Of a stretch of DNA of 64,000 nt, positions 1 to 10,777 are shown piece by piece. The stretch comes from an uncultured Roseburia sp. (GTDB taxonomy: Bacteria > Bacillota > Clostridia > Lachnospirales > Lachnospiraceae), in the NCBI GenBank assembly GCA_947649645.1, contig CANSSP010000001.1, positions 124,001-188,000 of the forward strand, in the 5' to 3' direction. The notes beneath the pieces were generated by a model, which was given only the letters and a program-made list of their open reading frames with translations, did no database searches and was not told the origin of the DNA. Every line of letters starts with the position of its first letter. Within the stretch, counting starts at the first letter, position 1. Both the position numbers and the translations under genes were made by a program.

Positions 1-1586
1 TGAACAGGTTTTATGTGGAGGAGGGAAATAAGCGGGTCAGTGTCATGAAGTTTTTCGGCGTGGTCTCTATTCCGGGAAACGTCACCCGCATTATTCCGAA
101 ACGCACAGAAGAGAAAGAAAATAAGATTTATTATGAGTTTCTGGATTTTTACCAGGAAGCGCCGATCAATTATATCTGGTTTTCACAGGAGGGAAGCTTT
201 GCAAAACTCAGGGAGGCAGTCGGAAAGAAACCGGGGGAAACCTGGACGGAGGATGATCTGCTTGAGTTCAGTTCTGTTTACACCCGGTTTAGCGGGGAAT
301 ATAAAGCGAACGGGGGCGGAAAGCTTAAAATCACGCCGGGGGACGCTTTTCTGGTATTTATCACGCTCTATGGGTATGAGGCCGTGATTGAGAAGACAAC
401 CGATGAGCTGAAAAAGCTGATCGTAAAGAGCTGGGAGGAGTTTGTCCTTATTCAGGAGGAGCAGGAGATAGATCTGAAAATGAAGCCCAATCAGGAAAAG
501 AAACCTCTGCTCAGCATTCTCCTTCCATCCAGCGCGCAGAAGCTGAAAACAGCGTTTATCTATGAGAAGACGCCGGGAAATTCCGCCTGGACTTATGCGC
601 ATGAGCTGGGCAGACTATATCTGGAACAGACGTTTCCGGATGAACTGAGCACCGTATTCTATGAAAATGCCGGGCAGGATAATATAGACGGTCTGATTGA
701 AGATGCGATCGGGCAGGGCTGCAATCTGATTTTTACCACGACCCCGGCTTTTGTACAGGCAAGTGTCAAAGCCGCGATCGCGCATCCGGAAGTCCGCATT
801 TTAAACTGTTCCCTGAATACGTCTCACCGCTATATCCGCACCTATTATGCACGGATGCACGAAGCCAAATTTCTGATGGGGGCGATCGCGGCGGCTATGG
901 CGGAGAACGATCGTCTGGCCTATGTCGCGGATTATCCGATTTACGGATCCATCGCGAATATCAACGCGTTTGCCCTGGGTGCGAAAATGATCAATCCACG
1001 TGTGAGCGTATATCTGGAGTGGTCTTCGAAGAAAGAGGGGGATCTGGAGGAGAAAATAAGAGCGATCGGTCCCGCCTGTATCTCGGGGAAAGATATGGTA
1101 ATTCCGGAAGAGGGTTCGCGTTTTTTTGGGATCTACCATGTCAATGAAGGGCACCCGAGAAATCTTGCCATGCCGCTTTGCCACTGGGGTAAATTTTATG
1201 AACAGCTGATCCGGACGATTATGGACGGCAAGTGGAAATACGATGATAAGGCCTCGTCTACAAAAGCGATCAATTACTGGTGGGGAATGTCGTCGGGGGT
1301 GATCGATGTGGTCTGTTCTCAGCATCTTCCCATCGGGACGAAACGTCTGGTGGAGCTTTTAAAGGCATCTATCAGTTCGGAATTGTTTAATCCGTTTTCC
1401 GGTATTCTGTATTCCCAGACGGGGGTTGTCACGGATAATCCGGACAGGTGTCTTACACCCGAGGAGATTATGACCATAGACTGGCTGGCCGACAATGTCA
1501 TCGGTTCCATTCCGAAAAAAGAGGAGTTAAAAGACCAGGCCGCGCCTGTCATGAAACAGCAGGGCGTCGTCAGGAAGGAAGGATAG
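1..1586 (+). CDS. BMP-family substrate-binding-like protein, 5' end outside window
   Basis: The frame is open to the window edge (the codons before the GTG at 15 read N-R-F-Y), so the N-terminus is missing. The first part contains an EGNKRVSVMK stretch that resembles the E-G-x-x-R core of ParB-like domains. From about residue 165 of the visible part the protein looks like a BMP/Med periplasmic-binding domain (PF02608 type): KTAFIYEK, a DGLIEDAIGQG stretch, FTTTPAF, then GAIAAAMAENDRLAYVADYP. Relatives with the BMP fold are usually lipoproteins that deliver nucleosides to an ABC importer; no signal peptide or lipobox is visible here, but the true N-terminus is not seen. The metallophosphoesterase follows 10 nt downstream. 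The ligand is unknown. Confidence 0.75.
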   Translation, partial: NRFYVEEGNKRVSVMKFFGVVSIPGNVTRIIPKRTEEKENKIYYEFLDFYQEAPINYIWFSQEGSFAKLREAVGKKPGETWTEDDLLEFSSVYTRFSGEYKANGGGKLKITPGDAFLVFITLYGYEAVIEKTTDELKKLIVKSWEEFVLIQEEQEIDLKMKPNQEKKPLLSILLPSSAQKLKTAFIYEKTPGNSAWTYAHELGRLYLEQTFPDELSTVFYENAGQDNIDGLIEDAIGQGCNLIFTTTPAFVQASVKAAIAHPEVRILNCSLNTSHRYIRTYYARMHEAKFLMGAIAAAMAENDRLAYVADYPIYGSIANINAFALGAKMINPRVSVYLEWSSKKEGDLEEKIRAIGPACISGKDMVIPEEGSRFFGIYHVNEGHPRNLAMPLCHWGKFYEQLIRTIMDGKWKYDDKASSTKAINYWWGMSSGVIDVVCSQHLPIGTKRLVELLKASISSELFNPFSGILYSQTGVVTDNPDRCLTPEEIMTIDWLADNVIGSIPKKEELKDQAAPVMKQQGVVRKEG

Positions 1587-1596
1587 CGCACAAATC

Positions 1597-2217
1597 ATGA
1601 GGATACTGGCAATTGCAGACGAGGAGTCGAAGGCTCTGTGGGATTATTTTGACAAGAGAAAAATTGAGGGCGTCGATCTGATCATCTCCTGCGGTGATCT
1701 GGACCCGCGCTATCTGTCTTTTCTGGCGACGCTTGCTGCAGTGCCTGTATTGTATGTGCATGGAAATCACGATGACAAATATGAAAAAAATCCGCCGGAA
1801 GGATGTATCTGTATTGAAGATCGGATTTATGTCCATGAAGGCGTGCGGATTCTGGGGTTTGGCGGCTCAATGCGCTATAAGGAGGGACCGCACCAGTATA
1901 CCGAGCGGCAGATGAAGATGCGGATAAAGAGGCTCTGGCTGCGTCTGTTTCAGAAACGGGGATTTGATATTCTGGTGACGCATGCGCCTGCCTATCAGCT
2001 CAATGACGGGCGTGATCTGCCGCACCAGGGATTTCGGGTGTTTAAGACGCTGATCGAAAAGTATCATCCCAGATTCTTTCTTCACGGGCATGTGCATATG
2101 TCTTACGGGAGAGAGCATAAACGGTATGATAAATACATGGACACGCATGTGATCAATGCATATGAGAAATGTGTGTTTGAGTTTGAGGACAACAATCCAC
2201 GGGATCATCTTGCGTAG
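1597..2217 (+). CDS. Calcineurin-like metallophosphoesterase
   Basis: A 206-aa single-domain phosphoesterase. The dimetal motifs appear in order: AD near residue 7 (a variant of the usual DxH, with D-E-E following), GDLD near 33, GNHDD near 56, THAP near 129 and HGHVH near 160. The middle Asp, Asn-His and C-terminal His residues for two metals are present. There is no signal peptide or membrane segment, so it is probably cytoplasmic. Substrate cannot be inferred; relatives cleave phosphodiesters or phosphomonoesters. It follows the BMP-domain gene by 10 nt and is probably co-transcribed with it. Confidence 0.85.
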   Translation: MRILAIADEESKALWDYFDKRKIEGVDLIISCGDLDPRYLSFLATLAAVPVLYVHGNHDDKYEKNPPEGCICIEDRIYVHEGVRILGFGGSMRYKEGPHQYTERQMKMRIKRLWLRLFQKRGFDILVTHAPAYQLNDGRDLPHQGFRVFKTLIEKYHPRFFLHGHVHMSYGREHKRYDKYMDTHVINAYEKCVFEFEDNNPRDHLA

Positions 2218-2357
2218 GAAAGGATCGCATACAGTGGGCCTGCTTTTTGCCGCGTGCAGTCATGCCGGAATAAAACAGGTGCAGAGGGCAGAAAATGAAG
2301 TGTCTGTTTATCTGCCGGCACCGTAATAAATTTTTTTCTAAAATTTCGCGGAATGAC

Positions 2358-2386
2358 TTGAAAAAACATTTTTTTTCTGCTATTAT
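2358..2386 (+). promoter_or_regulatory. Promoter of tRNA-Arg
   Basis: TTGAAA (2358-2363), a 17-nt spacer, and TATTAT (2381-2386), placed 36 nt before the tRNA. Confidence 0.6.
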
Positions 2387-2422
2387 AACTACGCTGTCGC
2401 TGATAACAGGAGGCAGCAGAGC

Positions 2423-2494
2423 GCAACCGTAGTCTAACGGATAGAACACCGGACTCCGACTCCGGCAATGCGGGTTCGATTCCCGCCGGGTGCA
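2423..2494 (+). tRNA. tRNA-Arg (anticodon CCG)
   Basis: A cloverleaf can be drawn: anticodon stem 2449-2453/2461-2465 with loop CTCCGAC and anticodon CCG (reads CGG), and T-arm GCGGG/CCCGC (2470-2474/2482-2486) with loop TTCGATT. The acceptor is GCAACCG/CGGGTGC with discriminator A at 2494; CCA is not encoded. Two positions are non-canonical: A4 opposite G69 in the acceptor, and C12 opposite A23 in the D-stem. Confidence 0.85.
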
Positions 2495-2547
2495 TTTTGT
2501 AGGAAGACTGTGTGGATTTTCTGCCTCTGCGCAGTCGAATCTGGTGG

Positions 2548-2587
2548 AACAGCGTGTCTGCTGATATCGCAGATATTGCTGTTTTTT
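2548..2587 (+). terminator. Terminator downstream of tRNA-Arg
   Basis: AACAGC (2548-2553) pairs with GCTGTT (2578-2583) around an inner TCTGC/GCAGA hairpin and is followed by TTTT. The rest of the gap up to 2829 holds only a CCGTAT/ATACGG dyad (2678-2697); I see no gene in it. Confidence 0.6.
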
Positions 2588-2829
2588 ATTTCATTGGGAA
2601 AGACCTTGCTGCAGTTATGTATGAAATGGAGCATTCTTTAAAATAATACAGACAGGAAGCAGTAACGGAGAACTGTGCCGTATTGCATGCGATACGGTAT
2701 ATGGACTGCGGAGGGCGGACAAAAAGGCGAAGCGGGAACTGTTCCGGGAGAGCGGAAGGCGTTTCCTGCTGCGGAGGTTACAAGGACACGGCAGAATTGT
2801 GGATTGAGAAAGGTACGGTGGACGGATAG

Positions 2830-4140
2830 ATGGAGATACAGAAAAAGAATGAAGAGCCGAAGAAGGACGGAACGGAAGGAATACTTGGTTTTATAAAGAA
2901 AAATGTGCGGTATATTTCTGCGGCGGCGCTGTTTGTGGTGCTTGTTCTGGTGCTGGTCCGGTTTGTGGGATCGGATAAGGGGACGCAGGAGCCTGTGGAT
3001 GAGCAGATTCAGACGGAAGCTGCGCAGACGCCTAAGGAGCTGGATGCGTATCAGACAGACGCTTATCCGGCAGTCAATGCGCTGATTATACAGTACTATA
3101 ATGCTTATGCGTCGGGCGACCTGGGAGCATTGAGCTGTCTGGCGATGCCGATTTCGGGAAACGAGCAGAGTTATGTGACGCTGTTCAGCCAGTATGTGGA
3201 GAGCTATCAGAATATCAAGTGTTATACCAAGCCTGGACTGGAGGAGAATTCCTACCTGGTTTCCGTGATGGTCGATGTCAAATTTGCGGGCGTCGACACG
3301 GCTGCGCCTGGACTTGATTTCTTTTATGTGAGGACGAACGCGGAGGGTGGCCTTTATATTGACAATCTCTATAGCCAGTATAACCTTGCAAACCATGAGA
3401 ATGCGCTGGACAATGATGTGCAGAGCCTGATTGATATGTTTGAGAAGGCGGAGGATTTTATTGCGCTGCAGAAGGATGTGCAGGAGCGCTATAATACGGC
3501 GCTGGCAGCGGATACAAATCTGACGACAATGATTTCAACGACGATTCCGGCCGCGATTTCCGAAGGGATGGCTGTTGCGGCGCAGAATGATACCGAGGCT
3601 GCAGACCCGCAGCAGGGGACGGAAACGCCGCCCGAAAACAATGCGTCGACGGAACAGCCGGCGGATAATCAGCCTGCGTCGGAGGAGCCGGCCGATAATC
3701 AGACACCGGAGCAGACGAGTGAGACATTATATGCCCGGGAGCGTGTGAACGTGCGTGCGGGAGCGGATACTTCGGCAGAGAAGCTTGGCAATGTGGAGAT
3801 GGGGGAGAAAGTAACCCGGACAGGAACGGAAGGAGAATGGAGTATCATTGATTTTAACGGCGGGAAAGGATATGTCAAGAGCGAGTATCTGACCGCGGAT
3901 GCTTCTCAGGCGGAGCCGGCGGCGGATGGAGCGGGTTCCGGCGGAGCGCTGGCGGAGGGAACGGTCGTCACGTTAAAGGATTCCGTCAATGTCCGATCCA
4001 GTATGGGGGAGACGGCTTCCAAGATCGGTACCGCTTTTTCGGGTGAGAAAGTTACGGTTATTATGAGTTATGCGGAAGGCTGGACCAAGGTAAGCTGGAA
4101 CGGACAGACCGGATATATTAAAACATCCCTGTTACAGTAA
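2830..4140 (+). CDS. Membrane-anchored protein with two bacterial SH3 domains
   Basis: A 436-aa protein. Residues 1-27 are charged, one membrane helix spans about 28-46, and the rest should lie outside the cell (type II topology, inferred). Residues about 75-220 form a domain with YNAYASGDL and FFYVRT that I do not recognise by name. A low-complexity Pro/Glu/Gln linker (about 255-300) follows, then two SH3_3 modules (about 302-356 and 380-436), each with the typical VNVR-(A/S)...G...GYVK/GYIK pattern. Such modules commonly bind cell-wall peptides, but no catalytic domain is present, so a wall-associated sensor or scaffold is a guess. The RBS is weak. A strong terminator follows at 4273. Confidence 0.8.
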   Translation: MEIQKKNEEPKKDGTEGILGFIKKNVRYISAAALFVVLVLVLVRFVGSDKGTQEPVDEQIQTEAAQTPKELDAYQTDAYPAVNALIIQYYNAYASGDLGALSCLAMPISGNEQSYVTLFSQYVESYQNIKCYTKPGLEENSYLVSVMVDVKFAGVDTAAPGLDFFYVRTNAEGGLYIDNLYSQYNLANHENALDNDVQSLIDMFEKAEDFIALQKDVQERYNTALAADTNLTTMISTTIPAAISEGMAVAAQNDTEAADPQQGTETPPENNASTEQPADNQPASEEPADNQTPEQTSETLYARERVNVRAGADTSAEKLGNVEMGEKVTRTGTEGEWSIIDFNGGKGYVKSEYLTADASQAEPAADGAGSGGALAEGTVVTLKDSVNVRSSMGETASKIGTAFSGEKVTVIMSYAEGWTKVSWNGQTGYIKTSLLQ

Positions 4141-4272
4141 TCCCGGTCCAAAACAGAGGAGTCCATAAGGGTAGAGAAGGGGTTCCTGTAAGGAGTGGGT
4201 GCACACGGCCCACAGCGGTCTGATCTGCTTGAAGTATTATTGGCACATTCAAAGTAACAGCAGAAAAATAAG

Positions 4273-4305
4273 CGGAGACTTTTCGGAAGCGAAGTCTCCG
4301 TTTTT
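4273..4305 (+). terminator. Rho-independent terminator
   Basis: CGGAGACTT (4273-4281) and AAGTCTCCG (4292-4300) form a perfect 9-bp stem followed by five T. Confidence 0.9.
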
Positions 4306-4335
4306 CAGATTTATATTGACATATGGAGAGGAAGT

Positions 4336-7090
<2,755 letters not shown>

Positions 7091-7173
7091 GCGGCAGGAG
7101 AGGGCTGTGGGCCGGCGATTTTATGCCAGTCCGCCGACAAGGGGAGCATTTGGAAAAAGAGGGGGAAGGTAAG

Positions 7174-8106
7174 ATGCCAATTAAGACGCAGAGTGATTTG
7201 CCGGCAAAAGAAATACTCGAAAAGGAAAATATTTTTGTTATGGATGAAAAGCGCGCAATGCACCAGGATATCCGGGCGATTGAGATCGGAATACTGAATC
7301 TGATGCCTTTAAAAGAAGAGACGGAGCTGCAGCTTCTGCGCTCATTGTCAAATACGCCGTTACAGGTAGACGTGACGTTTCTGACCGTGTCCACGCATGA
7401 GTCACGGAACACTTCCATGAGCCATCTGAATAAGTTTTATGAGACGTTTGATGCGGTAAAAAACCGTTATCTCGACGGGCTGATAATCACGGGAGCGCCG
7501 CTGGAGCAGATGGAATATGAGGACGTGGACTACTGGGCTGAGCTCTGTGAGATTTTCGAGTGGACGAAGAGCCATGTCACATCCACGCTGCATCTCTGCT
7601 GGGGGGCACAGGCAGGGCTTTATTATCATTATGGCCTTAAGAAGTATATGCTGCCGAAAAAAATGTTCGGGGTGTATGAGCATCATGTGAGGAACCGTAA
7701 AGTACCGCTCGTGCGAGGGTTTGACGATCATTTTATGGCGCCGCATTCCAGGCATACCGAAGTGCGCGCTGCGGATATCCGCGCAGTCAGAGAACTTACG
7801 ATTCTGGCGGAATCAGAGCAGGCCGGTGTGTTTCTGGCCATCGCCGATGAGGGCAGACGGATCTTTGTGATGGGACATCCGGAATACGACAGAATTACCC
7901 TGGATAAGGAATATAAGCGCGATAAAGACAAAGGACTTCCGATTGAGCTTCCGGTCAATTATTATCCCGGTGATGACGATACAAAAAAGCCGTATTTACA
8001 GTGGCGGTCGCATGGCAATATTCTCTATAGCAACTGGCTTAATTACTATGTTTATCAGCAGACGCCGTATGAGTTTATCAATACGGAGGGGATATTGGGC
8101 AGGTGA
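7174..8106 (+). CDS. metA: Homoserine O-acyltransferase MetA
   Basis: A 310-aa enzyme of the MetA family, first committed step of methionine synthesis. Visible motifs: N-terminal [10 protein letters not shown], catalytic Cys in HLCWGAQAG (near residue 142), and His in MGHPEYDR (near 235). Family members from Firmicutes often use acetyl-CoA rather than succinyl-CoA, so acyl specificity is left open. The ATG at 7174 is preferred over one at 7123 because of the GGGGGAAGG RBS just before it and family length. I saw no SAM riboswitch in the 83 nt after ligA. Confidence 0.93.
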   Translation: MPIKTQSDLPAKEILEKENIFVMDEKRAMHQDIRAIEIGILNLMPLKEETELQLLRSLSNTPLQVDVTFLTVSTHESRNTSMSHLNKFYETFDAVKNRYLDGLIITGAPLEQMEYEDVDYWAELCEIFEWTKSHVTSTLHLCWGAQAGLYYHYGLKKYMLPKKMFGVYEHHVRNRKVPLVRGFDDHFMAPHSRHTEVRAADIRAVRELTILAESEQAGVFLAIADEGRRIFVMGHPEYDRITLDKEYKRDKDKGLPIELPVNYYPGDDDTKKPYLQWRSHGNILYSNWLNYYVYQQTPYEFINTEGILGR

Positions 8107-8110
8107 CTTT

Positions 8111-8138
8111 TTGCCTGCCTGGAAATAGTCAGTAAAAT
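8111..8138 (+). promoter_or_regulatory. Possible promoter for the structured RNA
   Basis: TTGCCT (8111-8116), a 16-nt spacer, and TAAAAT (8133-8138) directly after the metA stop. It would start a transcript just before the hairpin at 8158. Confidence 0.35.
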
Positions 8139-8157
8139 CAAGCTTTTCACGTACAAT

Positions 8158-8265
8158 GTGGCTTACTCCCGAAGTTCCTGCAACCGTCCAAAGACGGCGC
8201 TGTCTGCCGACGCTTCATGGGTATTGCGGAAGATAGACGGTTGTTCCTTTGGGGGTGGAAGCTGT
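8158..8265 (+). ncRNA. Candidate structured non-coding RNA (rod-like hairpin)
   Basis: Three collinear helices are visible: GTGGCTT (8158-8164) with AAGCTGT (8259-8265), including G-U pairs; CTCCCGAAG (8166-8174) with CTTTGGGGG (8247-8255); and CAACCGTC (8181-8188) with GACGGTTG (8236-8243). They leave an internal loop and a 47-nt apical region. A long rod with an internal bubble recalls 6S RNA, but I could not match conserved 6S bases and there is no T-run after the stem, so identity is open. It has no plausible reading frame. Confidence 0.4.
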
Positions 8266-8337
8266 ATTTTAAATATTTCGCTGTAACTTAGGTATTGTAA
8301 TCCTATAGGTACCCGGAAGTGCATGGATTTTATGGTA

Positions 8338-8366
8338 TTGACATATTTTGTTTACTGTACTATATT
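8338..8366 (+). promoter_or_regulatory. Consensus promoter of the 52-aa membrane peptide
   Basis: TTGACA (8338-8343), 17 nt, TATATT (8361-8366). The predicted start near 8373 gives a leader of about 75 nt. Confidence 0.75.
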
Positions 8367-8448
8367 ATTCATGGATAAAACTTTATCTTGGAAAGGAGGA
8401 AGGGCAATAAGAGAAGTTTTAGTATCCTGATAAGAAAGGAGGATACGG

Positions 8449-8607
8449 ATGATGGAAGTGATTATTGCAGTCTGTGTTGTAATTACTGGCATCGTGACTG
8501 CGACATATTTCGTCACAAAGAAAAATGTTAAAAAACATAGCACAGAATTGACGTTTGGAAATATGTTTCAGTTTAAGATGGAGACAGAATTTAACAAAGA
8601 AGACTGA
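8449..8607 (+). CDS. Small single-pass membrane protein, 52 aa
   Basis: The frame starts ATG-ATG-GAA after a strong AAAGGAGGA RBS. Residues 3-22 (VIIAVCVVITG...) form one hydrophobic helix, followed by a basic KKNVKKH stretch and a polar tail ending FNKED. The positive residues after the helix suggest a cytoplasmic C-terminus. I do not recognise the family. Its own consensus promoter, strong RBS and isolated position argue that it is a real gene. AT-rich degenerate repeats and a terminator follow it. Confidence 0.65.
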   Translation: MMEVIIAVCVVITGIVTATYFVTKKNVKKHSTELTFGNMFQFKMETEFNKED

Positions 8608-8650
8608 AAGTTAAATTGTGAAAATATATATAGCTGATCAGTGAATATGA

Positions 8651-8841
8651 AATCTAAAGTCATTGGAAGATATGAAATCTAAATTGGTTAGAAAATATTG
8701 GTGAAATCATCGGGTCTGAAAGAATCAGAGAATAAATGATCTGTGATTATCGATGAGAGAATATGGAGTCTGATGTGATTAGAAAATAATAACTCTAAAG
8801 CGATTAGAGAATCATATTTCTGATAAATAAAAATATCAAAT
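8651..8841 (+). repeat. Degenerate tandem repeat, about 25-nt period
   Basis: Units anchored on an NNTCT core begin at 8651, 8676, 8713, 8738, 8767, 8792 and 8817, mostly 25 nt apart. The loose consensus is NNTCTNAAGTGATTAGAGAATATG. No long frame crosses it. It lies between the small membrane gene and the terminator, so it would be a 3' untranslated segment. Confidence 0.6.
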
Positions 8842-8850
8842 GAAAGATGA

Positions 8851-8878
8851 AAAGGAGAGCAATCGCTCTCCTTTTTTT
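8851..8878 (+). terminator. Rho-independent terminator
   Basis: GGAGAGC (8854-8860), loop AATC, GCTCTCC (8865-8871), then seven T. It closes the small-protein/repeat unit. Confidence 0.9.
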
Positions 8879-9043
8879 GTTGGCAGAACAGTTTGTCCGA
8901 CTAAATACCGGCATCCGGCCTGCCGCTGGCATCTTACCCGCCTGAAATGGCAGTATGCTTTGCCGGTGCTTGCAAGGGAGATAATTTCTGATAACATATT
9001 GTATAGTCAGAAGCGGCCGGGCCGCATGTGGGAGGTGAGTTGT

Positions 9044-9484
9044 TTGCGGATTCAGATAGAAATCCAGGAAGAGACGCCAGAGACCGTCGTCACGATCCGA
9101 TGCAGAGAGAGGACGCCGCATATCGACAAATTAGTCGCCGCGCTGAAGATGACAGACCGGCAGATCATGGCAGTGCGGCGCGGCGCGGCGGTGGCGCTGC
9201 ATCTGGAAGCAATTTTATATATTGAGTCGGTAGACGGGAAGAGTTTTATTTATACGGCGGAAGGGGTATATGAAACCGGATTAAAGCTCTATGAACTGGA
9301 ACGACAGTTAGAGCCGTATCTGTTTGTACGTATTCACAAGTCCGGAATTGTGAATCTGAAAAACATAGAGTCGATCAGGGCTTATATTGACAGGCGTCTT
9401 CTGATTACGATGAACAATGGGGAGCAGCTCATCGCATCCAGGCGGTATGCGGATGATATCAAGGTCTTGTTGGGAGTGAAATGA
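9044..9484 (+). CDS. LytTR-family DNA-binding regulator
   Basis: A 146-aa protein. The C-terminal ~100 residues show the LytTR pattern: ILYIESVDGKSFIY, then FVRIHKSGIVNLKNI, then a RRY near the end. There is no receiver domain, so it is not a classical response regulator. The frame is open further upstream, but it crosses the previous terminator; the TTG at 9044, 8 nt after GGAGG, is the likely start. Its stop overlaps the DUF3021 start (ATGA). LytTR plus small membrane-partner pairs are known, in which the membrane protein restrains the regulator; that mechanism is inferred here. Confidence 0.85.
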   Translation: MRIQIEIQEETPETVVTIRCRERTPHIDKLVAALKMTDRQIMAVRRGAAVALHLEAILYIESVDGKSFIYTAEGVYETGLKLYELERQLEPYLFVRIHKSGIVNLKNIESIRAYIDRRLLITMNNGEQLIASRRYADDIKVLLGVK

Positions 9485-9969
9485 TGGAAGAGAGAAAACA
9501 GTTGTCTGATTATCTGGCAGAGGTTTTTATTGTATTTGGCGCCACGCTGACAGTGATCGCGGTGATATGTGCCATGGTGGGAGATGAGGCGCAGGGGGTT
9601 TCCACCATGTTTGATCTTGGAAGGAGAGGGATTCCCCTGCATACGGTTGCGGAGTATTTTTTATCGTCGGTCTGTATTACTGTTCTGCGTATGGTATTTT
9701 TTTCCGATGTGCTTTTTCGCCGGATATCTGTTGCGAAACGGACGATTGGGATGCTTCTCTCGGTGATCTTTCTTATCGGGTTTTTTGCATATCGCTTCGG
9801 CTGGTTTCCCGTCGATGAGGCGGAGTGCTGGGGAATTTTTCTGGTTTGTTTCGGTATCTGTTTTGTGGTCAGCGCTGCCGTTTCGATAGCAAAAGAGCGT
9901 CTGGAAAATAAAAAACTGGAGAGCGGATTGCACAATTTAAAGGAGAAAAGGTATGAAAACATGGATTGA
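9481..9969 (+). CDS. DUF3021-family membrane protein, partner of the LytTR regulator
   Basis: A 162-aa protein with four predicted membrane helices (about 12-32, 55-75, 84-104 and 116-136) and a charged coiled C-terminal tail (KERLENKKLE). This matches DUF3021, typically encoded next to LytTR regulators. It overlaps the upstream stop by 4 nt and the downstream ABC gene by 17 nt, indicating translational coupling. A role in holding or sensing for the LytTR protein is inferred from gene pairing only. Confidence 0.75.
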   Translation: MMEERKQLSDYLAEVFIVFGATLTVIAVICAMVGDEAQGVSTMFDLGRRGIPLHTVAEYFLSSVCITVLRMVFFSDVLFRRISVAKRTIGMLLSVIFLIGFFAYRFGWFPVDEAECWGIFLVCFGICFVVSAAVSIAKERLENKKLESGLHNLKEKRYENMD

Positions 9970-10777
9970 GGTCAGGGATCTGACACATTTTTTCGGGCAG
10001 AAAAAGGTGCTGAATCAGATTTCATTTCAGATCAAAAAGGGAAGTGTGACAGGTCTTCTTGGGCCTTCCGGGGCCGGAAAGACGACATTGATTTCGATTC
10101 TGACGGGACAGCTTGTTCCGGCCGCCGGAACGGTAAGGATCAGCGGGCGGTGTGCTGCCGGGATTATGATGGATTGTTTTGGGCTGTATGAGAGGCTTTC
10201 CGTCTGGGATAATCTGAAAATTTATGCGGATCTTTATCGTGTTTCAGCCGGAAAAATAAAGGAACTTCTTGTTAAAACAGGACTGGAGGCAGAAAAAAAG
10301 ACGCCGGTAGGGAGGCTGTCCAAGGGGATGCGCAACAGGGTCAGTTTCTGCCGCGCGCTCTTAAAAGACGTTGATATTTTATTTCTGGATGAGCCGGCAT
10401 CGGGCCTCGATCCTGCAGCCGCAGGAAAAATCCACGAGCTGATTCTGAAGGAAAAGCAGGCCGGGACGACGATTTTTCTGACGACGCACAATATGCATGA
10501 GGCTGAAGCGCTCTGTGATGAGGTGATGCTGCTGAATGCAGGAGAAATTGTGGAACAAGGAGGTCCAGGGGAAATATGTATGAAATATAATACGGAAAAC
10601 CGGATAGAAGTGACACTGAAAGGCGGTGTGACAGAAATGGTGCAGAACAACGGCGAGGGGGCGCGGCGGCTGTCGGAATGGATGAAAGAGGAGCGTGTTC
10701 TGCGCATACATTCCACAGAACCGGATCTGGAAGATGTTTTTCTTGCGGTAACAGGAAGGCGGCTGATGGAAAAATGA
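9953..10777 (+). CDS. ABC transporter ATP-binding protein
   Basis: A 274-aa ATPase. Walker A GPSGAGKTT near residue 38, a D-loop/Walker B of ILFLDEPASGLDP near 141, and an H-loop TTHNM near 171. The signature motif is LSKGM rather than LSGGQ. The C-terminal ~60 residues (LEDVFLAVTGR) match the DrrA-like tail of drug or peptide exporters. Start at AGGAGAAAAGGT-ATG. Probably forms an exporter with the permease encoded next, under the LytTR regulator; substrate unknown. Confidence 0.9.
   Translation: MKTWIEVRDLTHFFGQKKVLNQISFQIKKGSVTGLLGPSGAGKTTLISILTGQLVPAAGTVRISGRCAAGIMMDCFGLYERLSVWDNLKIYADLYRVSAGKIKELLVKTGLEAEKKTPVGRLSKGMRNRVSFCRALLKDVDILFLDEPASGLDPAAAGKIHELILKEKQAGTTIFLTTHNMHEAEALCDEVMLLNAGEIVEQGGPGEICMKYNTENRIEVTLKGGVTEMVQNNGEGARRLSEWMKEERVLRIHSTEPDLEDVFLAVTGRRLMEK

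Noticed and set aside
2638..3396. A 252-codon minus-strand frame over the SH3-protein gene
   Set aside because: Antisense shadow; no domain or RBS, whereas the plus strand encodes a coherent membrane/SH3 protein.
7091..7173. SAM riboswitch or Met T-box before metA
   Set aside because: The 83-nt gap is too short and lacks the expected conserved blocks or terminator.
8371..8430. A 19-codon leader-peptide frame before the 52-aa gene
   Set aside because: Its ATG coincides with the predicted transcription start and has no RBS.
8651..8841. Possible CRISPR array
   Set aside because: The units are degenerate, have no conserved repeat/unique spacer alternation and no cas genes are nearby.
8840..9043. 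N-terminal extension of the LytTR protein
   Set aside because: The extension begins inside a terminator hairpin and has no RBS; the TTG at 9044 has GGAGG at proper distance.
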